In this document: in pieces, positions 1 to 12,157 of the stretch
Layout: each line of letters begins with the position of its first letter
Numbering within the stretch: position 1 is the stretch's first letter
Source: Jaminaea rosea
Lineage: Eukaryota > Basidiomycota > Exobasidiomycetes > Microstromatales
Length of the DNA stretch: 64,000 bases
Direction: 5' to 3'
Assembly: GCF_003144245.1 (NCBI RefSeq)
Contig: NW_020289982.1
Coordinates: 124,001-188,000, forward strand
Translations under genes and position numbers: made by a program
The notes under the pieces: model-generated
Databases searched by the model: none
Told to the model about the DNA's origin: nothing
What the model saw: only the letters and a program-made list of their open reading frames with translations

Positions 1-2872
1 GCACAAAGCAGCCAACCTGCGCCAGCACGACACAAAGCGCGATCGCTCTTACGGTGCTGGACTTGCCACCCATATTCGCGCCAGTAAGGACCAAGCCCTT
101 CTGCCCGTCATTGCCCAGCTGAATATCATTCGGCACGTAATCGTCCCGCAGCGCCTCACTCATCGGGTGGCGCAATCCCGTTAGGTGGAGAACGTCCCCT
201 CCGCTCTCGGGAACGAAGACCGGTCGCGTGTACCCGGGGAGGGCTGCTACGCTTGCCAAGCTTGTGAGAGCGTCCAGATTGCCCAGGGCAGAGATGGTGT
301 TGCGCAGCACGGTCGAATGCTCGCAAAGCTCGTCGAGAAAGGTAGAAAATGCCTCCTTCGCTTTCGCCTCTAGCCGCTCGCGGTGCTGGTCACGTCGCTT
401 GATGTGCGCAATGATTTCTGGCGTATGGAAGCGTACTACACTCTTTGTTGCTGAGATGCGCAACCAATCCGCAGGAACTTTCTTCGCGTCCCCGACTCGC
501 ACCTCGACTAAGTAGTCGATCCCGCTCACCGTGGCATACTGCAGGGTAGGGCGCTTGAGCTGCTTGCGGAGGTCGATGAGGTGCTCCTCTAGGTCCGCTT
601 CTACTAGGCTGATCTGGTCCTTCTCATCTTGCAGCTCAGGAAACTTGTCTTCCGGAAACAAGTTCTCCTTCTCGCCCTTTCGCGCAGCGGAGACGTTGAA
701 TTCCTGTAGGGCGGTCTTGATCACAGAACGAGCACGAGGAAGTGCGGCTATGGACTCGTTGAGGAGAGAAGATTTCAATCCTACGTCGCCGGGATGGGTA
801 ACAGGCTCGAATTGATGGGTGATCCGGTTCAGGGCGAGCAGGATGGTCGCGACCTCATTTGTCGTGGCACGTCCGTAAAGCATGCGGGCTAGCCCCTTTT
901 CCAGGTCGGGCTGTTTTGTCAGGAGCTCGGGTACTTTGCTCAGGAGCGGGTCCTTGCCCTCCAACATCTCGCTGACTGCGTCCATCCTCTCCTCCAATCG
1001 CTTCACATCCGTCAATGGTCGGGCAATCCAGCGGCGCAGGGTTCGCTTGCCAAAGATGGTCTTGCACTTATCCAGCAGCCAGCAGAGGGATCCCTTGTAG
1101 GTCCCCTCTGTGGTGGCGAAGAGCTCAAGGTTGTGTAGCGTGCCGGTGGAGAGAAGCATCTCAGAGCGCGCCTGGAAGGAGACGAAGTTGCCTGTGACTT
1201 TGAACATGGACGCCAGGCCGAAGGACCTGAGGTGAGAGATGCATGCTGCGAGAGCCTGGACAGTCAGAGGGGGCAGCTTCATTACCGTGGCAATTGTGGC
1301 ACCGGCGGAGGCGTCGTCGATCACGGAGCGTTGCTTGCTACTTGATGCGGGGTCTGAGCCCTCGCCGTCGGCCATGTCGACATCCTGCATGCCAGTCTGC
1401 CCCGCTTCCTCGTAGAAGGACGTCACCCTATTGAAAGCTTCGTTGTATGTGAGCACCGACTCTGTCCTCTCTACTCGCAGACGAGTCGAGGCGATGCCGA
1501 CCGAAGACGACGTAGATGGGTTGCCTGCCAGGTAGCGAATGAGCTTCTCTGTTGACTTGCTCAGCTTGCCAAGCGGCGGCAGAAGAAGCTCTGCTGGCTG
1601 CAAGTGAGCCAATCGCGTCTCAAGCTCGCTCCTCATACTGCTGTCCATGAACTGATCGTAGACGACTGCACCCGTCGCAGCTTGGACGGCAATCAGTCCG
1701 ATGGACACTCGCTCGTCTGACCCCTCCATCTTCTCAACCAATGCCACGAGACTGTTCTGTGCAACCGGATTCTCCATACCTGACTCATCACCACCGACCG
1801 TCTCAAGGTCCTCGACCCAGGTACTGGCAGTGTACAGCTCAGTCAGGCTGCGGGTAAAGGGCTTAGACGAGTTCGACGAGGCAGCTTTGAGTGCTCGCGT
1901 CTCGGTCTGGCGAACAACGCCGACTTTGTAGCCCGCCTTGATGAGGCGTCGAGCATGGATATGAAGGCGATGCACGGGAATGCTTGCAATGCGCATATTC
2001 TGCTTGGGAAAGCACATGACGTTGAGCTCTTTGGAGGCGTTGACTGCATCCTCTTCGTAGGCGATGAATCTGTGCGGATGTGTGTGTGTGTCTGATCTTT
2101 AGAAAGAACTCAGGCTCAGTGACGGAGTCAGGCGCACTCACTTGTATCCCACTTCGAAAAGCAGCAGCACGTCAGGGTGCTTTGCCCTGAGATCGAGGAC
2201 CTGTAGCTCGAGTGGCGTGTACTTGACCTTGCTCGACGATGGTTGAGCATTCTTGCCTTTGCCTTTGCTCGAGCCACTTCTAATGGCGGTACTGCTGGCA
2301 AAGCGATGAAGATTGGAGCTACCCTCTTGCTTGTCCTGGCTTTCGTCTTCATCCTCATCAGCGCCACCTTCTCCGTCTTCGTCAGCTCCGTCGCCTCCCT
2401 CGTCGCGCTCGGCAGCCTTCGCGGCTTGGTCCCACTTGACGATAGGATTAGCATCACCAAGTAGCTTTTTGCGAAACGTGTTATGCCTCTCTTCCTCATG
2501 AGCACTGCGTTGCGAAGAGGTGGGGAGGGGCAGCTCCTCGGTGCTCTCGTCCAGCGCGGCTTGCTTGGAGCGTGGGGTGAAGCGCCACTGCTCTACGCGG
2601 TCTCTGCTGCTGGAGGACGGCTTAGATGGCGCAGTAGGGGGCCTGACGCGTTTGATAGGAGGCTCGTCCTCGTCGTCGCTACGGATGTGGTCGCCATTGG
2701 TCTGGCGACGACCAAGCGTGGAAGAGGTGGCAGCTGCGTAGGGGGGGGAAGCGGCTCCAGAAGGGGAGCGGGAGGCTGAGGCAGATGGAGCGCAAGGCGC
2801 CTGATTAGCTGCCTTCTTGGTGAAGAAGGACGAGATCGTCGGTTGCCCGGGTGCTTGACTCTTCGGCGGCAT
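1..2872 (-). CDS. MSH3: DNA mismatch repair protein Msh3 (MutS family), 3' part outside window
   Basis: Msh3 pairs with Msh2 (MutS-beta) to recognise insertion/deletion loops in nuclear DNA. The ATG at 2872 opens with a PCNA-binding PIP-like box (QPTISSFF, about residues 11-18), then an acidic Ser-rich linker, then YTPLELQ...VGYK of the mismatch-binding domain. A 72-nt intron (2070-2141, GTGAGT..CACAG) splits the Lys codon of that motif. Exon 2 stays open to the window edge and carries KVGVVRQTETRALK, the connector and lever domains and the Walker A segment TGANMGGKSS (about residue 906, near positions 85-56). The N-terminal motifs fit Msh3 better than Msh6. The usual Pro of Walker A (TGPNMGGKSS) is Ala here. 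The rest of the ATPase domain lies outside. It is divergent from SEC5, with 249 bp between the starts. Family call is firm. Confidence 0.93.
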
Positions 2873-3121
2873 GACGAGTGACGTTATGGGCCGCTGCCAC
2901 CGCAGAGTCTCGCGATTGATGGGAAGTCAGAGAGGCGAGAACAATTGGCTGGCTGCGCCCATGGCGGACTGGCGGCAAGACCAACTTGAGACAAAGCGCG
3001 TCGAGTCCGTCCGCGTGAGCGCTTGGGCCACTTGAGCTTGGGCCGGCTGCAGCTGTTGGCTTGATTCCTTTCGCTCCTCTTCAAGCCAGATCGCCTTCCT
3101 CTTTGCGACTTTGCGCCCGCC
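2873..3121. promoter_or_regulatory. Shared divergent promoter MSH3 / SEC5
   Basis: This 249-bp spacer separates the two start codons and must hold the promoters and leaders of both genes. I recognise no specific factor site or TATA box in it. Confidence 0.5.
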
Positions 3122-6096
3122 ATGGCGCACCTCGGTCTGCACGTCGACGAGGCCACTCTCCTCAAGGAGTATCGTCTCGAATCCCTCGACCCTTCCTCCT
3201 TCCAAGACATAGACCATGCCGAAGACTCACCAGCCACCGCCGGCTTGGGCGTCAACGAGGAGCCTGATCCCCTCGGCCTTCATCAACGCATCACCACCCG
3301 CAACCTGCCAAAGGACATCCGACCCCACGTCACCGTCTCCTCCAAGACGTTTGATCCCAAGCTCTTCCTCTCCACCATCCATCCTGATGCTACCTTTGCC
3401 GATCTGACGCATGGCCTCAACCAGCTCAAAGACAACATAGAGCAACGCAGCCAAGCCCTCAAGGTTCTAGTCGAGGACAATTTCGACCGCTTCGTAGCCG
3501 TCAAAGCTACTACAGATGGCGTGTATCGTGAAATGAAGGAGTCGGACGGCGGGCCTCTCCAGCGCGAGTCAGAGTATGGCGTCAAAGACCTCAAGTCCAT
3601 CCTCGCCCAGGCGAGCGCGAGAGCAGATCAGGTCTTCACGCCCGTGCTCGAGAACAATCTCAAGGCCATGAAGCTGCGCTCTACGCTCGGCGTGTTTGAG
3701 AAGAGCAAATTCTTCTTCAACTTGCCGGGCAGCTTGGCAGAGAGCGTTGATGCGAAGCGATACGATGCTGCGTTGCGAGACTATAACAAGGGCAAATACC
3801 TCCTCGAGAATCGACCAGGCCAGCTACTCGCCTTCAACACTGGACCGGCGAGTGGAGACAACAACATCACAGAGAAACAACGTCAACAGCAGCAGAGGCT
3901 GTTCAAGAAGGTGTGGGATGCGGTGGAGGCGGTCATGAAGGATATGGAGAGAAAGTTGTTTGCCAGCTTGAGGGAGCCCAAGAGGAGTGTGGACGAGCAG
4001 GAGAAGACCATAGAGTGAGTGGCGCCACTAGTCATCAACAGCTTCGGCTCTGGCTCTGACGACTATCCCCTGACGCTGCCCTTCCTCGCTCTGCCCCGCA
4101 CAGAGTCCTCCTTGAACTTTCACCCCGCGAAGACCCCGTTGCGGTCTTCCTCGAGTCCCAGCACAAGCACATCCACACGCTCATGCGCTCCTCCTACCAA
4201 TCCGCCGAAACCAAGGTGGGCAATGCACGCACAATGAATGACCTCCTCCCGCGGACAGACAAGGACAGGGCGAGGGACATTCAGTCGTGCCTCCGCCAGA
4301 TTGGCAGGGGTGATCCCAACTTTGAGCGCAGCTTTGGGGCGCCGGCTTGGAGGGCTATTCATCATCTTGTGAGGATGGTGAGCGAAAATCTGCTACAGAC
4401 TTTGCCTTCCTTTTGGAGGGTGTGTAAAAACCAAAGCGAGGTGAGTGCGCGGTGATGCTGGCTGATGGCCACGTCTCGTATGGCTCACAAGATCAACTCC
4501 CTCATCTCGTGATACTCAGGGCAAATTCTCGAAAAGCGTTTCCCCTGGCATTCAGTCCCGCGCCCGTTCATGGGCGTCCGAGAGCATCGACTCGTACATA
4601 TCTCTCCTCTCGGCCTTCTTCACCCTTACCGACGTGTCCATCCTCGGACGGCAACCCCTGTCCCCTTTGCCGGCATGGGTACCCGCCAATTCCAGCAGCA
4701 TGACTGCGGCGCATTACATGCACCTGATCCTTCAGGATCTGGCAGAGACCGCCAATACGCTCAGTGCGCTAGGCATTGGCGGCACACCTGAGGCGCTGAA
4801 GACGTTCGTCATCAATGCGAGATTCAGCTTTACGGAGGTTCTGTGTAATCTGTGGCAGGGAGATGCGAAGTTGTTCTACATGCTCGAGGATTGTAGGTAG
4901 CAAGCGCTGGGTACGCAGATACTCCTCACGAGCTGACTGACACTTACCCCTTCTCCGCGGCGCACGCAGGGACGATCAACCCGGATGAACAGTCCACCAC
5001 CCTCTTCCTCAAAGATCTCTCTTCGTTCCATCGCAGCAATGCGCGCGCAGCCTACCACATAGCTTCGGGCCGCACGCGCGATCCCTTCGACTCCTCCTCT
5101 CGCTCCCGCTCTACTGGTGCCGATCGCGACACCGGCGTCTCTACCGAAGCGACCTCTCGCATCAAAGCCGCCTTCCTCGATAGCATCTACGCCTTCCTCG
5201 ACGGCATCGTCCACCTAGCCTTCAGCGAGTACGACCCGCTGGATCCCACCACCTCCACCTCGCACAAAGTTGTGGGCAACTCCCGCCTCACCGTAGACGT
5301 ACAAGAGCTCGACACGCGCATCCTGCTCAGCGTGACCAACCTCTCTCACCTTTCGCGCATCGCTATCCCCACCATGGCCAAACAGTTCCAAGAAGTCTAT
5401 CACTGCAAGATGAGTGAGGACCTGGCCACGATCGAGGAGGTGGCCAGTCAGCTGGACAAGATCCTCTTCCATGACTTCCTCAAGCGTCGCAGCGAGGCAC
5501 TGAACGATGTCTTCCGGACGGGCATCTTACACGGCGGGATAGACTGGGCTCGCCTGCCTCGCCCCTCCGAGGTGCATCCCTTCATCTACGAGGCCCTCCT
5601 GGCGCTGGTACAGGTTCACGCGCAGGTGCAGTCCGTCGCAAAGGCCCTGGTGAGCCGCACGATCAGCAGCCTGCTGGAGGGTTTGACCGAGGTGATTCTG
5701 CAGTCCTTCAAGGAGGTGCCCCGCTTTGGGATGGGGGGCATGTTGCAGGCCACATTGGAGATCGAGTTTGTTCATCAAACCTTGAGCGCCTTTGTCTCTT
5801 CGAAGGCCGAGGAGAATTTGAAGGCGACGTACGACGTAATTTCGACGAAGTACCAGCAAGGGCGAGGAGGAAAGGAGGATGGGGCAGAGCTGCAGCGCGA
5901 GTTGGAGGGGGTGAAGAAGACGTTGCTCGCGAGCAGAAAGATGACGGCGTTGGAGTTCTTGTGTTTCAGGAAGGGCAGTGGGAGCAGTAGTAGCAGCAGT
6001 GGATCGAAACATAGGAAGGATTCGGGGAGTAAGTCGGGAGAAGCCAGGCCGGCTTCGTCTGCAAGTGCCACGACGTCGTCGTCGTCACGGCGCTAA
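3122..6096 (+). CDS. SEC5: Exocyst complex component Sec5
   Basis: Sec5 is a subunit of the octameric exocyst that tethers secretory vesicles to the plasma membrane. Four exons (3122-4014, 4104-4440, 4520-4892, 4970-6096) join in frame to give about 909 residues. The N-terminal part has the family's conserved FDPKLFLSTIHPDATFADL block (about residues 78-96), then a coiled-coil stretch; the last exon is the helical-rod part ending in a Ser-rich tail. Introns of 77-89 nt have clear GT..AG ends. For intron 3 I prefer the donor GTAGGT at 4893, which gives Trp at the junction; GTAGCA at 4897 is possible and gives Cys-Arg instead. It converges on the CDK11-like gene, whose stop is only 90 bp away. 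Confidence 0.9.
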
Positions 6097-6185
6097 GGAG
6101 ATGATGGCGCTGAGGCCAATGGACGTTCTTTTTCATTGTACAATAACACAATACCAACCCAAGTCCTGCACAGTGAGCTGAAGAC

Positions 6186-7691
6186 TCAAAAGCCAAAGTC
6201 GAGTTCATACTCCTGCCTCTTCCGTTGCCCGCTCAAGCTGTCCGTACCCTCTCTCGACCGTTTCCTCGACCCATTCTCGTCCACCTCATCCTCACCTCGC
6301 CTCCGTCTCGGCCCAGGCGGCGGTGCACTTGGCGTTCTTTCCCTCAGATCCACCTGCCTCCTGACCTCTCCAGCAGCCCTACTAGGCCAAGTCCCGAAGC
6401 TCTCCGGATGAGCAGGTCTAGGTGGCTCCCTTGCGAACCAAGAATGCTTCTCGGCTTCCTCAGCAGTCAAGCGTTGCGAAGGGTCGTAGCAGAGCAGACC
6501 AAGCAGTAGGTCAAGACAGGCGGAGCCGTGTTGCTCTACCGAAGTGGGGAGATGGGAGGAGAGGAGGGAGCGCGGGGAGCGAGAAGTGAGGGATGGTGTG
6601 CAGAGTGGGGAACGAGAGAAGGATTTGAGGATTGAGGGGGCAAGAGGGAGGTCCTTCACGGCGGGCCAGCTGGTCGTTGTTGGGGGACCGAGGGTTGTGA
6701 AGATCTACAAGACGCCGAGGCGAGTCAGTGGAGCCTGTTTCTCTTTCTCGTGGCGCAGAATTTTGCTCACCTTGATGATCTGATCACTCTCATTCTTGCC
6801 TTGGAATAGCGGCTCCCCCTTGAGTAGCTCGGCCATGATACACCCGACAGACCACACGTCGATGGCAGTATCGTAGTCCGTCTGGCCCAGGAGCAGCTCA
6901 GGGCTGCGATACCACAGTGTGACGACTAGGTCAGTAAGAGCACCTGGTGGCGGCGATCTGGTTCTGTTGCTGCTGCTGCTTTTGGCTTGGTCACCGTTGC
7001 GTGAGGTAGCCTCTGGCTTTGCTGCGGGCCCGCCCTCCCCATACAACCTCGCCAGCCCAAAATCCGCAATCTTCAGTCTTCCTCGATTATCCAGCAACAA
7101 GTTGCTACTCTTCAAGTCGCGATGTATAATCCAATGGCTATGCAAATGGCCTAGCCCACTCAGTAGCTGCCTGAGCAGACTCTTGATTTCGGACAGCGAA
7201 AAGAGGCCAGGCCCCATATCCATCAATAAAGTCTTGAGGTCGTGCTCTACGAACTCGAAGACGAGAAAGATCTGTGTCAGGGTATCGCCGACGGCTATCT
7301 CGTGTAGCCGAACCACGTTGGGGTGGGACGAGGCCATCATGAGTGTGCGGATCTCCCGGAGTGAGGTGATGGGAAAGCCTTGCCGCTCATTTTGCATTTT
7401 GAGCTTCTTGAGCGCTACGATACGTCCACTTGAGGTATGTCTGGCGCGATAGACTATGCCGTAGGACCCTTCCTCTATGCGGTTGAGACGCTCATAGGCG
7501 CTGATGGAGGAGCATTGTTGGATCGGAGGATGGAGGTTACGAGGTGGGGGGATGCGAGGCGCAGGGTAGAGGGGACGCTCAGCTCGCGTGACGCCCGCAC
7601 TAGAGCCCTCGCCGTTGTTGTCGTCTATGTCTTCGCGGTGGCCAGGATTGATGCTGCTCAGCTCCTGTGGCCGCTGTTGCTCTTGATTCAT
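6186..7691 (-). CDS. CDK11-type (PITSLRE) cyclin-dependent protein kinase
   Basis: A Ser/Thr kinase of the CDK10/CDK11 branch; family members act in transcription and splicing control. Two exons (6771-7691 and 6186-6704; intron 6705-6770, 66 nt) give about 479 residues. Visible are the Gly loop EEGSYGIVYRA, the lysine of VALKKLKM, the signature helix PITSLRE that gives CDK11 its name, HRDLKSSNLLL, DFGLARLYG and VVTLWYRSPELLLG. About 30 Gly/Ser/Pro-rich residues are inserted in the activation segment between DFGLARLYG and ALTDLVVTLWYR. The C-terminal tail is Arg-rich. The start chosen is the ATG at 7691 (MNQEQQRPQ); an in-frame ATG at 7823 would add 44 residues that look like leader sequence and would leave only 52 bp to ARP9. 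CDK10 is the alternative assignment, but PITSLRE rather than PISSLRE favours CDK11. Confidence 0.87.
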
Positions 7692-7875
7692 TGCATGGTG
7701 AGGGAAGAGAAAGTGAGGCACCGTTGCTGCTCCCGTCTGTCCGTCCGTCGAGTCGAGTCCAAAGTGGACGGAAGGCCAAGTGAGGCGACGCGCTTCTCGC
7801 GCCGGTCGACGACTCCTTCGCATCTGATCCTCACTACCCGCATCCGCACGTCACTTCCGCCTCTCTTTGCCCAGA
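7692..7875. promoter_or_regulatory. Divergent promoter CDK11-like / ARP9
   Basis: A 184-bp spacer between the preferred start codons. Its small size means the two genes probably share a nucleosome-free region. No specific site is recognised. Confidence 0.4.
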
Positions 7876-9683
7876 ATGTCGCGAGAGGCACGCACAGTCA
7901 TCATCTCTCATGGCTCACACACGATCCGTGCAGGTCTGGGCATCCATGAGGTGTTGCGTCAACCTACCGTCAATCTGACGGCTCGCGTCGGCCTCCGCCG
8001 ATCTCAGCTGGAGGGAGGAGAGAATGTCAAGCCGGCAGACTATCTTGTCGGCGCCATCCTAGACGAGGCATTGAGGACACAGACTGCTGAGGACCCTGTG
8101 ACAGTCTCCTGGCCGATGATCGGGGGCGAGATCAGAGATTGGGGAGGAATGGCTGCACTCTGGTGAGCATTCCAGTTATTCCCCAGCCGCCGAGTGTATA
8201 CACTCACACTTCTCTACCCGCCTCGTTCACGCCCAGGTATCACGTCCTCTTCTTCCTCCTTCCCGTCATCCGGTCCTCCAACAGCTCCGTCACCCTCCTC
8301 TCCCTTCCTCCCACCACCATTACCCGCTCCTCATCAGCGCGCATCCACAAGATCTTCTTTGACGAATTCAACACGCCCGCCTTCTGCCTCGTCGATTCCG
8401 CCCTCGCCTCATCATTTGCCGTCGGGCAGATGATGGGAACCGTGGTGGATGTAGGGGCGAGAGGCAGCACAGTAGCATGCGTGATGGATGCGCTTATGGT
8501 GCCGCAGAGCATCAAGAGGTGCGAGGTGGGACTGGGGGAGTGCACGGCCTATCTGGCGGGTCAATTGGGCAGGGATGCCAAGGTCGTTGAGGCGTTGAGC
8601 GGTGTACAAGAGGATGAGGAGGCCATGGCTTCCACTTCCAGCGCTCCGTCCTCGAGACAATCACGTCTCCTACTTGCTCTCGCCCGCGAGCTCTTCGCAC
8701 AAGGGCACGTAGTAGCAGACGAAGCCTCGGCGGCCGCAGGAGGGAGCGGTGCGGGTGCATCAGGCGACCAAGCAGCAGAGGACGATGATGGCAACTTCGA
8801 CGTTCTGGGCGCGCTCACTAGCGGTAGAGAGAAGGAAGCCATCGCGGAGCAGGAGCGAAGGAACAAGGAGCTCGTGGCCCAGGGCAAGGAGCCTGAGCCC
8901 ATGCAGACCGCAGGCGATATGGCAGGGCAGACGATATCGAGTGCCGCGGCTCTGACGGCAGAGAATGGTGATGATGGTGGAGAGGACGATGACGCCACAA
9001 TTAGGGTGCCGTTCAAAGGACGCAACATCCGCGTACCGCGCTCAGCCCTCTCAACGGCTCTCACTCCACTGGTAGACCCCTCCGTCCTCAGCAAAGTAGC
9101 AGCAAGCACCGACCTGCTCGACCTCTTGACTCCGCTTGGCTCATCATCTTCTTCGTCACAGCGCACAGACTGGTCGTCCACCCCCTCCCTCCCAGCAGCA
9201 ATCCACGCCTCAATCTCCACGACTCTCGACGTTGAACGGCGCAATGGTCTCTGGGAGCATCTCATCGTCACCGGCGCGCCCGTTGGGCTAGTCAAGGGTC
9301 TCACGCCAAGCCTTGTAGCAGCTCTACAACGCTATGTCGCCGCAGCCTCCGCCGCTGCCAATGGAGCGCAGGGAGCGGGCGGGCCTGCCGGTCCCGCTGG
9401 GGGAGATGATGACGGGGACGATGGTCCAACGGGGACGTACACGCCTAATACGGCCCAGTCGGGCAAGCTGGCACCAGGACAGCCAAGCAATGTGCGCGCT
9501 CTCCGCACGCCAGACTATTTCAGCGATTTCAAGGAGAGGGTAGACCTGGCACCCTTCCTTGGGGCGACGATCTATGCCAAGCTGGTGTTTGCGGATAACC
9601 AGGCGCGCGGGTATGTGAGCAAGGCCGGGTATGCTGAGCGTGGGCCGGCGGGGGCTTGGAGTGTCATGGCTAGTGACAAGTAG
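7876..9683 (+). CDS. ARP9: Actin-related protein Arp9 (SWI/SNF and RSC subunit)
   Basis: Arp9 is a fungal nuclear actin-related protein that with Arp7 binds the HSA helix of the SWI/SNF and RSC remodelling ATPases. Two exons (7876-8162 and 8237-9683; intron 8163-8236) give 577 residues. The diagnostic match is the C-terminus: TPDYFSDFKE, FLGATIYAKLVF and YAERGPAGAWSVM parallel the end of yeast Arp9 (PDYFPEWK, FLGAQIVSK, MKGPAALWDV). The central TSGREKEAIAEQERR corresponds to Arp9 TSGRDTREVLEERER. The actin fold is divergent, with Gly/Ala- and acid-rich insertions, as expected for this poorly conserved ARP. The ATG at 7876 (MSREARTVII) is the first ATG in this frame. It is in tandem with TDP1, 250 bp downstream. 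Confidence 0.88.
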
Positions 9684-9933
9684 GGGGTGCGAAGTCAAAT
9701 GAAAGAGAAGTGAATGAGAAATGCTGATGAGCGTGAGCGGGTCGTGCGAGACTGCATGACGCGTACAGTGGTGGCTTGCCGTGCTTGCCGCTCGCTCAGT
9801 CCGCCTTTTGTCTGTCCGTCCATGCGCTCGAGTGGAGTTGCAAATGAAAGTGGCGGGAGGAAAGGCTTCGCGGCCTCGTTGCTTCTTGAACCACACACCA
9901 ATCAATCCTCTCTTCTCGTCAGCGGCGACGCAG

Positions 9934-11979
9934 ATGAAGCCAAGAGAGGCGCCGATCGTGATAGACGACGACTCGGAGGATGAGAGTGGAGATGTGCTGC
10001 TGAACGAGCAGAGGAGCAGCAAGAGGGCGCGGACGTTCAAGGTGGATGATGAGGACGACAGTATCGTGGAGATTACGAGGGAGAGGCAGGCGGGCCAGGC
10101 GGCTCAGCCGGGCCCCGAGGGTTTGTCATCGTCCCAGCAGCAAATCCAAGCTAAGGAAAAGGACCAGCAGCAGCAGCTAGCAGCGATAGCGCTCGGGATT
10201 GGGGGACTCAGCGGCCTCGACCGAGCTGCTCTGGAGAGGGAAAGGAGGGAGCGCCAACGTCAGAGAAGGAGGGCGGCTGGGCTGGCGAGTGAGTCAGAGG
10301 ACGAGCAAGACAACGACCCTGGAGCTGCGGGCAAGGCGCGGCCAACTCAAGTATCATCAGCTCGACCTTCAGCCTCCTCATCGTCAACTCGCCCCGGGCC
10401 AGGCTTCTCCTTCGCCTCCTCGTCCTCGTCTGCCACTACATCCCGCGTAGCCGCAACGTCAGGCATCGGCTCCTCCTCTCCTCCAGCACTCCGTCGGATC
10501 CTCTCAGGCGATCCATTCTGGGATGGGGCTGTGAAGCGGTCTTACAATCGGTACACCTCAGATGGAGTCCCCTTCTCCGACTTTCTCCTGCCCACGACAA
10601 GGAGCAATGCTGCTGGCCTGCAAGCCGCGATCGTCGCCTCATTCGACTGGGACTTTGCCTGGCTTGGCTCAATGCTACCTACAGAGCGTGACGCCCTTCC
10701 CGGTAAACAAGGCCCGCAGATCACATTCGTGATGAAGGAGCGCCCAGGCCTCCCTGCGGGAGTACACCAGATGGAGAAGCCGGGGTGGGTGACACTTGCA
10801 GTCAAGAATAGGGGCAATGACTACTCTAGCATGCATATCAAGATGCTACTCCTCGTATACCAGGATCGACTTCGCCTCGTGATCTCCACCGGCAACTTGA
10901 ACAGGATCGATTGGGAAAGCCTGGAGAATGCGGCCTGGGTGCAAGACTTTCCCCTTCTACCTCCTGGCGCCGCAGCGAGCTTGTCTGCTCAAGGCACAGA
11001 CGTAAAGGATCAGCTCGTCCGCGTGCTACGCGGTATGGACGTCCCTGCTGCCCACCCGGTCTCTCGCGCTCTGCAGCGTTACAATTTCGACAAAGGGCCC
11101 ACATTGGTCGCCTCCATACCGCGACGCACAGCATACCAAGGGAGGAACGAGATTAGCCTGGTAGGACTAGGCAGGCTCGCTGACCAGGCGAGAAAGCTGC
11201 TAGGCGATCGCGCACAGGTCGAAGTCGAGGCACAAGGATCTTCAATGGGCTCTTACTCTCAACGCTGGCTCCAGCAATTCCACCTCGTTGCTACCGGAAG
11301 CTCCTCTGGATCGTCGGCTGAACTCAAGCTAGACGTTCTGCCTCCCAGCGGCAAGGCGGCCACCAAGGCATATCTCGATCTTGTCGGCAAGCCCACACAA
11401 GCAAGCAAAATGGATCGCGCTGCTGTGCTTAAGCGCCATGACGACACTGGCAAGGACGATGAAGCGGCTTGGCCCCCAATCAAGGTTCTCTTTCCCTCGC
11501 GTGACTTCGTGGTGCATCAATCCGTTGGCGGGGCAGCAGGTGGTGGCTGCCACTTCGGCAAGCCAGAGGCATTCACCAAGTGGAAGCATCTTTGCTATCA
11601 CGCCAGAGCAGAACGGCACGAAGGAGTTCTGATGCACCAGAAGGGCGTGCTCGTTGTCAAGAAGGGGAGGGAGGTTGAGCAGACGGCGGGCAGCAGCAGT
11701 AGCCATTCGAAAGACGAAGAGGAGACGATCGGCTACGTCGTCATGACCTCCGCCAATTTCGGGCAAAATGCCTGGGGCAACCTTTCACGTCCTTCTGCAC
11801 AGGCTGGCATTCAGCTCAGCGTCAATAATTGGGAGCTTGGCGTTATACTGCCCTTGAAGAGGAGAGATTTGAGGGCGGAGGCGAAATTGACGACGAATGC
11901 GAGGAGCGCTATTTGCTGGAAGAGGCCGGCCAGGCAGTACGGCGAGGGAGATGTGCCTTGGTCGCCTACCGTCCAGTAG
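9934..11979 (+). CDS. TDP1: Tyrosyl-DNA phosphodiesterase 1
   Basis: Tdp1 hydrolyses 3'-phosphotyrosyl links left by trapped topoisomerase I and other 3' blocks on DNA. It is a phospholipase-D superfamily enzyme with two HxK motifs, both present: MHIKMLLL followed by STGNLNRIDW (His about residue 301), and MHQKGVLV followed by TSANFGQNAWG (His about residue 568). The N-terminal 150 residues are acidic and Ser-rich; the IVIDDDSEDES stretch resembles a SUMO-interacting motif. It is a single exon with no intron needed, 681 residues from the ATG at 9934. An in-frame ATG at 9844 would add 30 residues. It converges on the RAD5-like gene; the two stops are 178 bp apart. Confidence 0.92.
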   Translation: MKPREAPIVIDDDSEDESGDVLLNEQRSSKRARTFKVDDEDDSIVEITRERQAGQAAQPGPEGLSSSQQQIQAKEKDQQQQLAAIALGIGGLSGLDRAALERERRERQRQRRRAAGLASESEDEQDNDPGAAGKARPTQVSSARPSASSSSTRPGPGFSFASSSSSATTSRVAATSGIGSSSPPALRRILSGDPFWDGAVKRSYNRYTSDGVPFSDFLLPTTRSNAAGLQAAIVASFDWDFAWLGSMLPTERDALPGKQGPQITFVMKERPGLPAGVHQMEKPGWVTLAVKNRGNDYSSMHIKMLLLVYQDRLRLVISTGNLNRIDWESLENAAWVQDFPLLPPGAAASLSAQGTDVKDQLVRVLRGMDVPAAHPVSRALQRYNFDKGPTLVASIPRRTAYQGRNEISLVGLGRLADQARKLLGDRAQVEVEAQGSSMGSYSQRWLQQFHLVATGSSSGSSAELKLDVLPPSGKAATKAYLDLVGKPTQASKMDRAAVLKRHDDTGKDDEAAWPPIKVLFPSRDFVVHQSVGGAAGGGCHFGKPEAFTKWKHLCYHARAERHEGVLMHQKGVLVVKKGREVEQTAGSSSSHSKDEEETIGYVVMTSANFGQNAWGNLSRPSAQAGIQLSVNNWELGVILPLKRRDLRAEAKLTTNARSAICWKRPARQYGEGDVPWSPTVQ

Positions 11980-12157
11980 GAGGGTGGAGGATGGAGGAAG
12001 AGGCGGGGAAACAGAGCATCTATCATACCCATGTCAAGCAGCGCAGAGCTAGCATCTGCGTCAATCAATACGAATCCGATCACAGCTCGCTGTACAGCCT
12101 CTCTTGACTGGCTGTCTATTGATGAACGCAAGACGTCGCTGACACCGCTCCTCACCT

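Noticed and set aside
1-2872. Assignment of the MutS gene to MSH6
   Set aside because: The PIP-like box could suit either, but the YTPLELQ and KVGVVRQTETRALK blocks and the LTELYT region follow Msh3.
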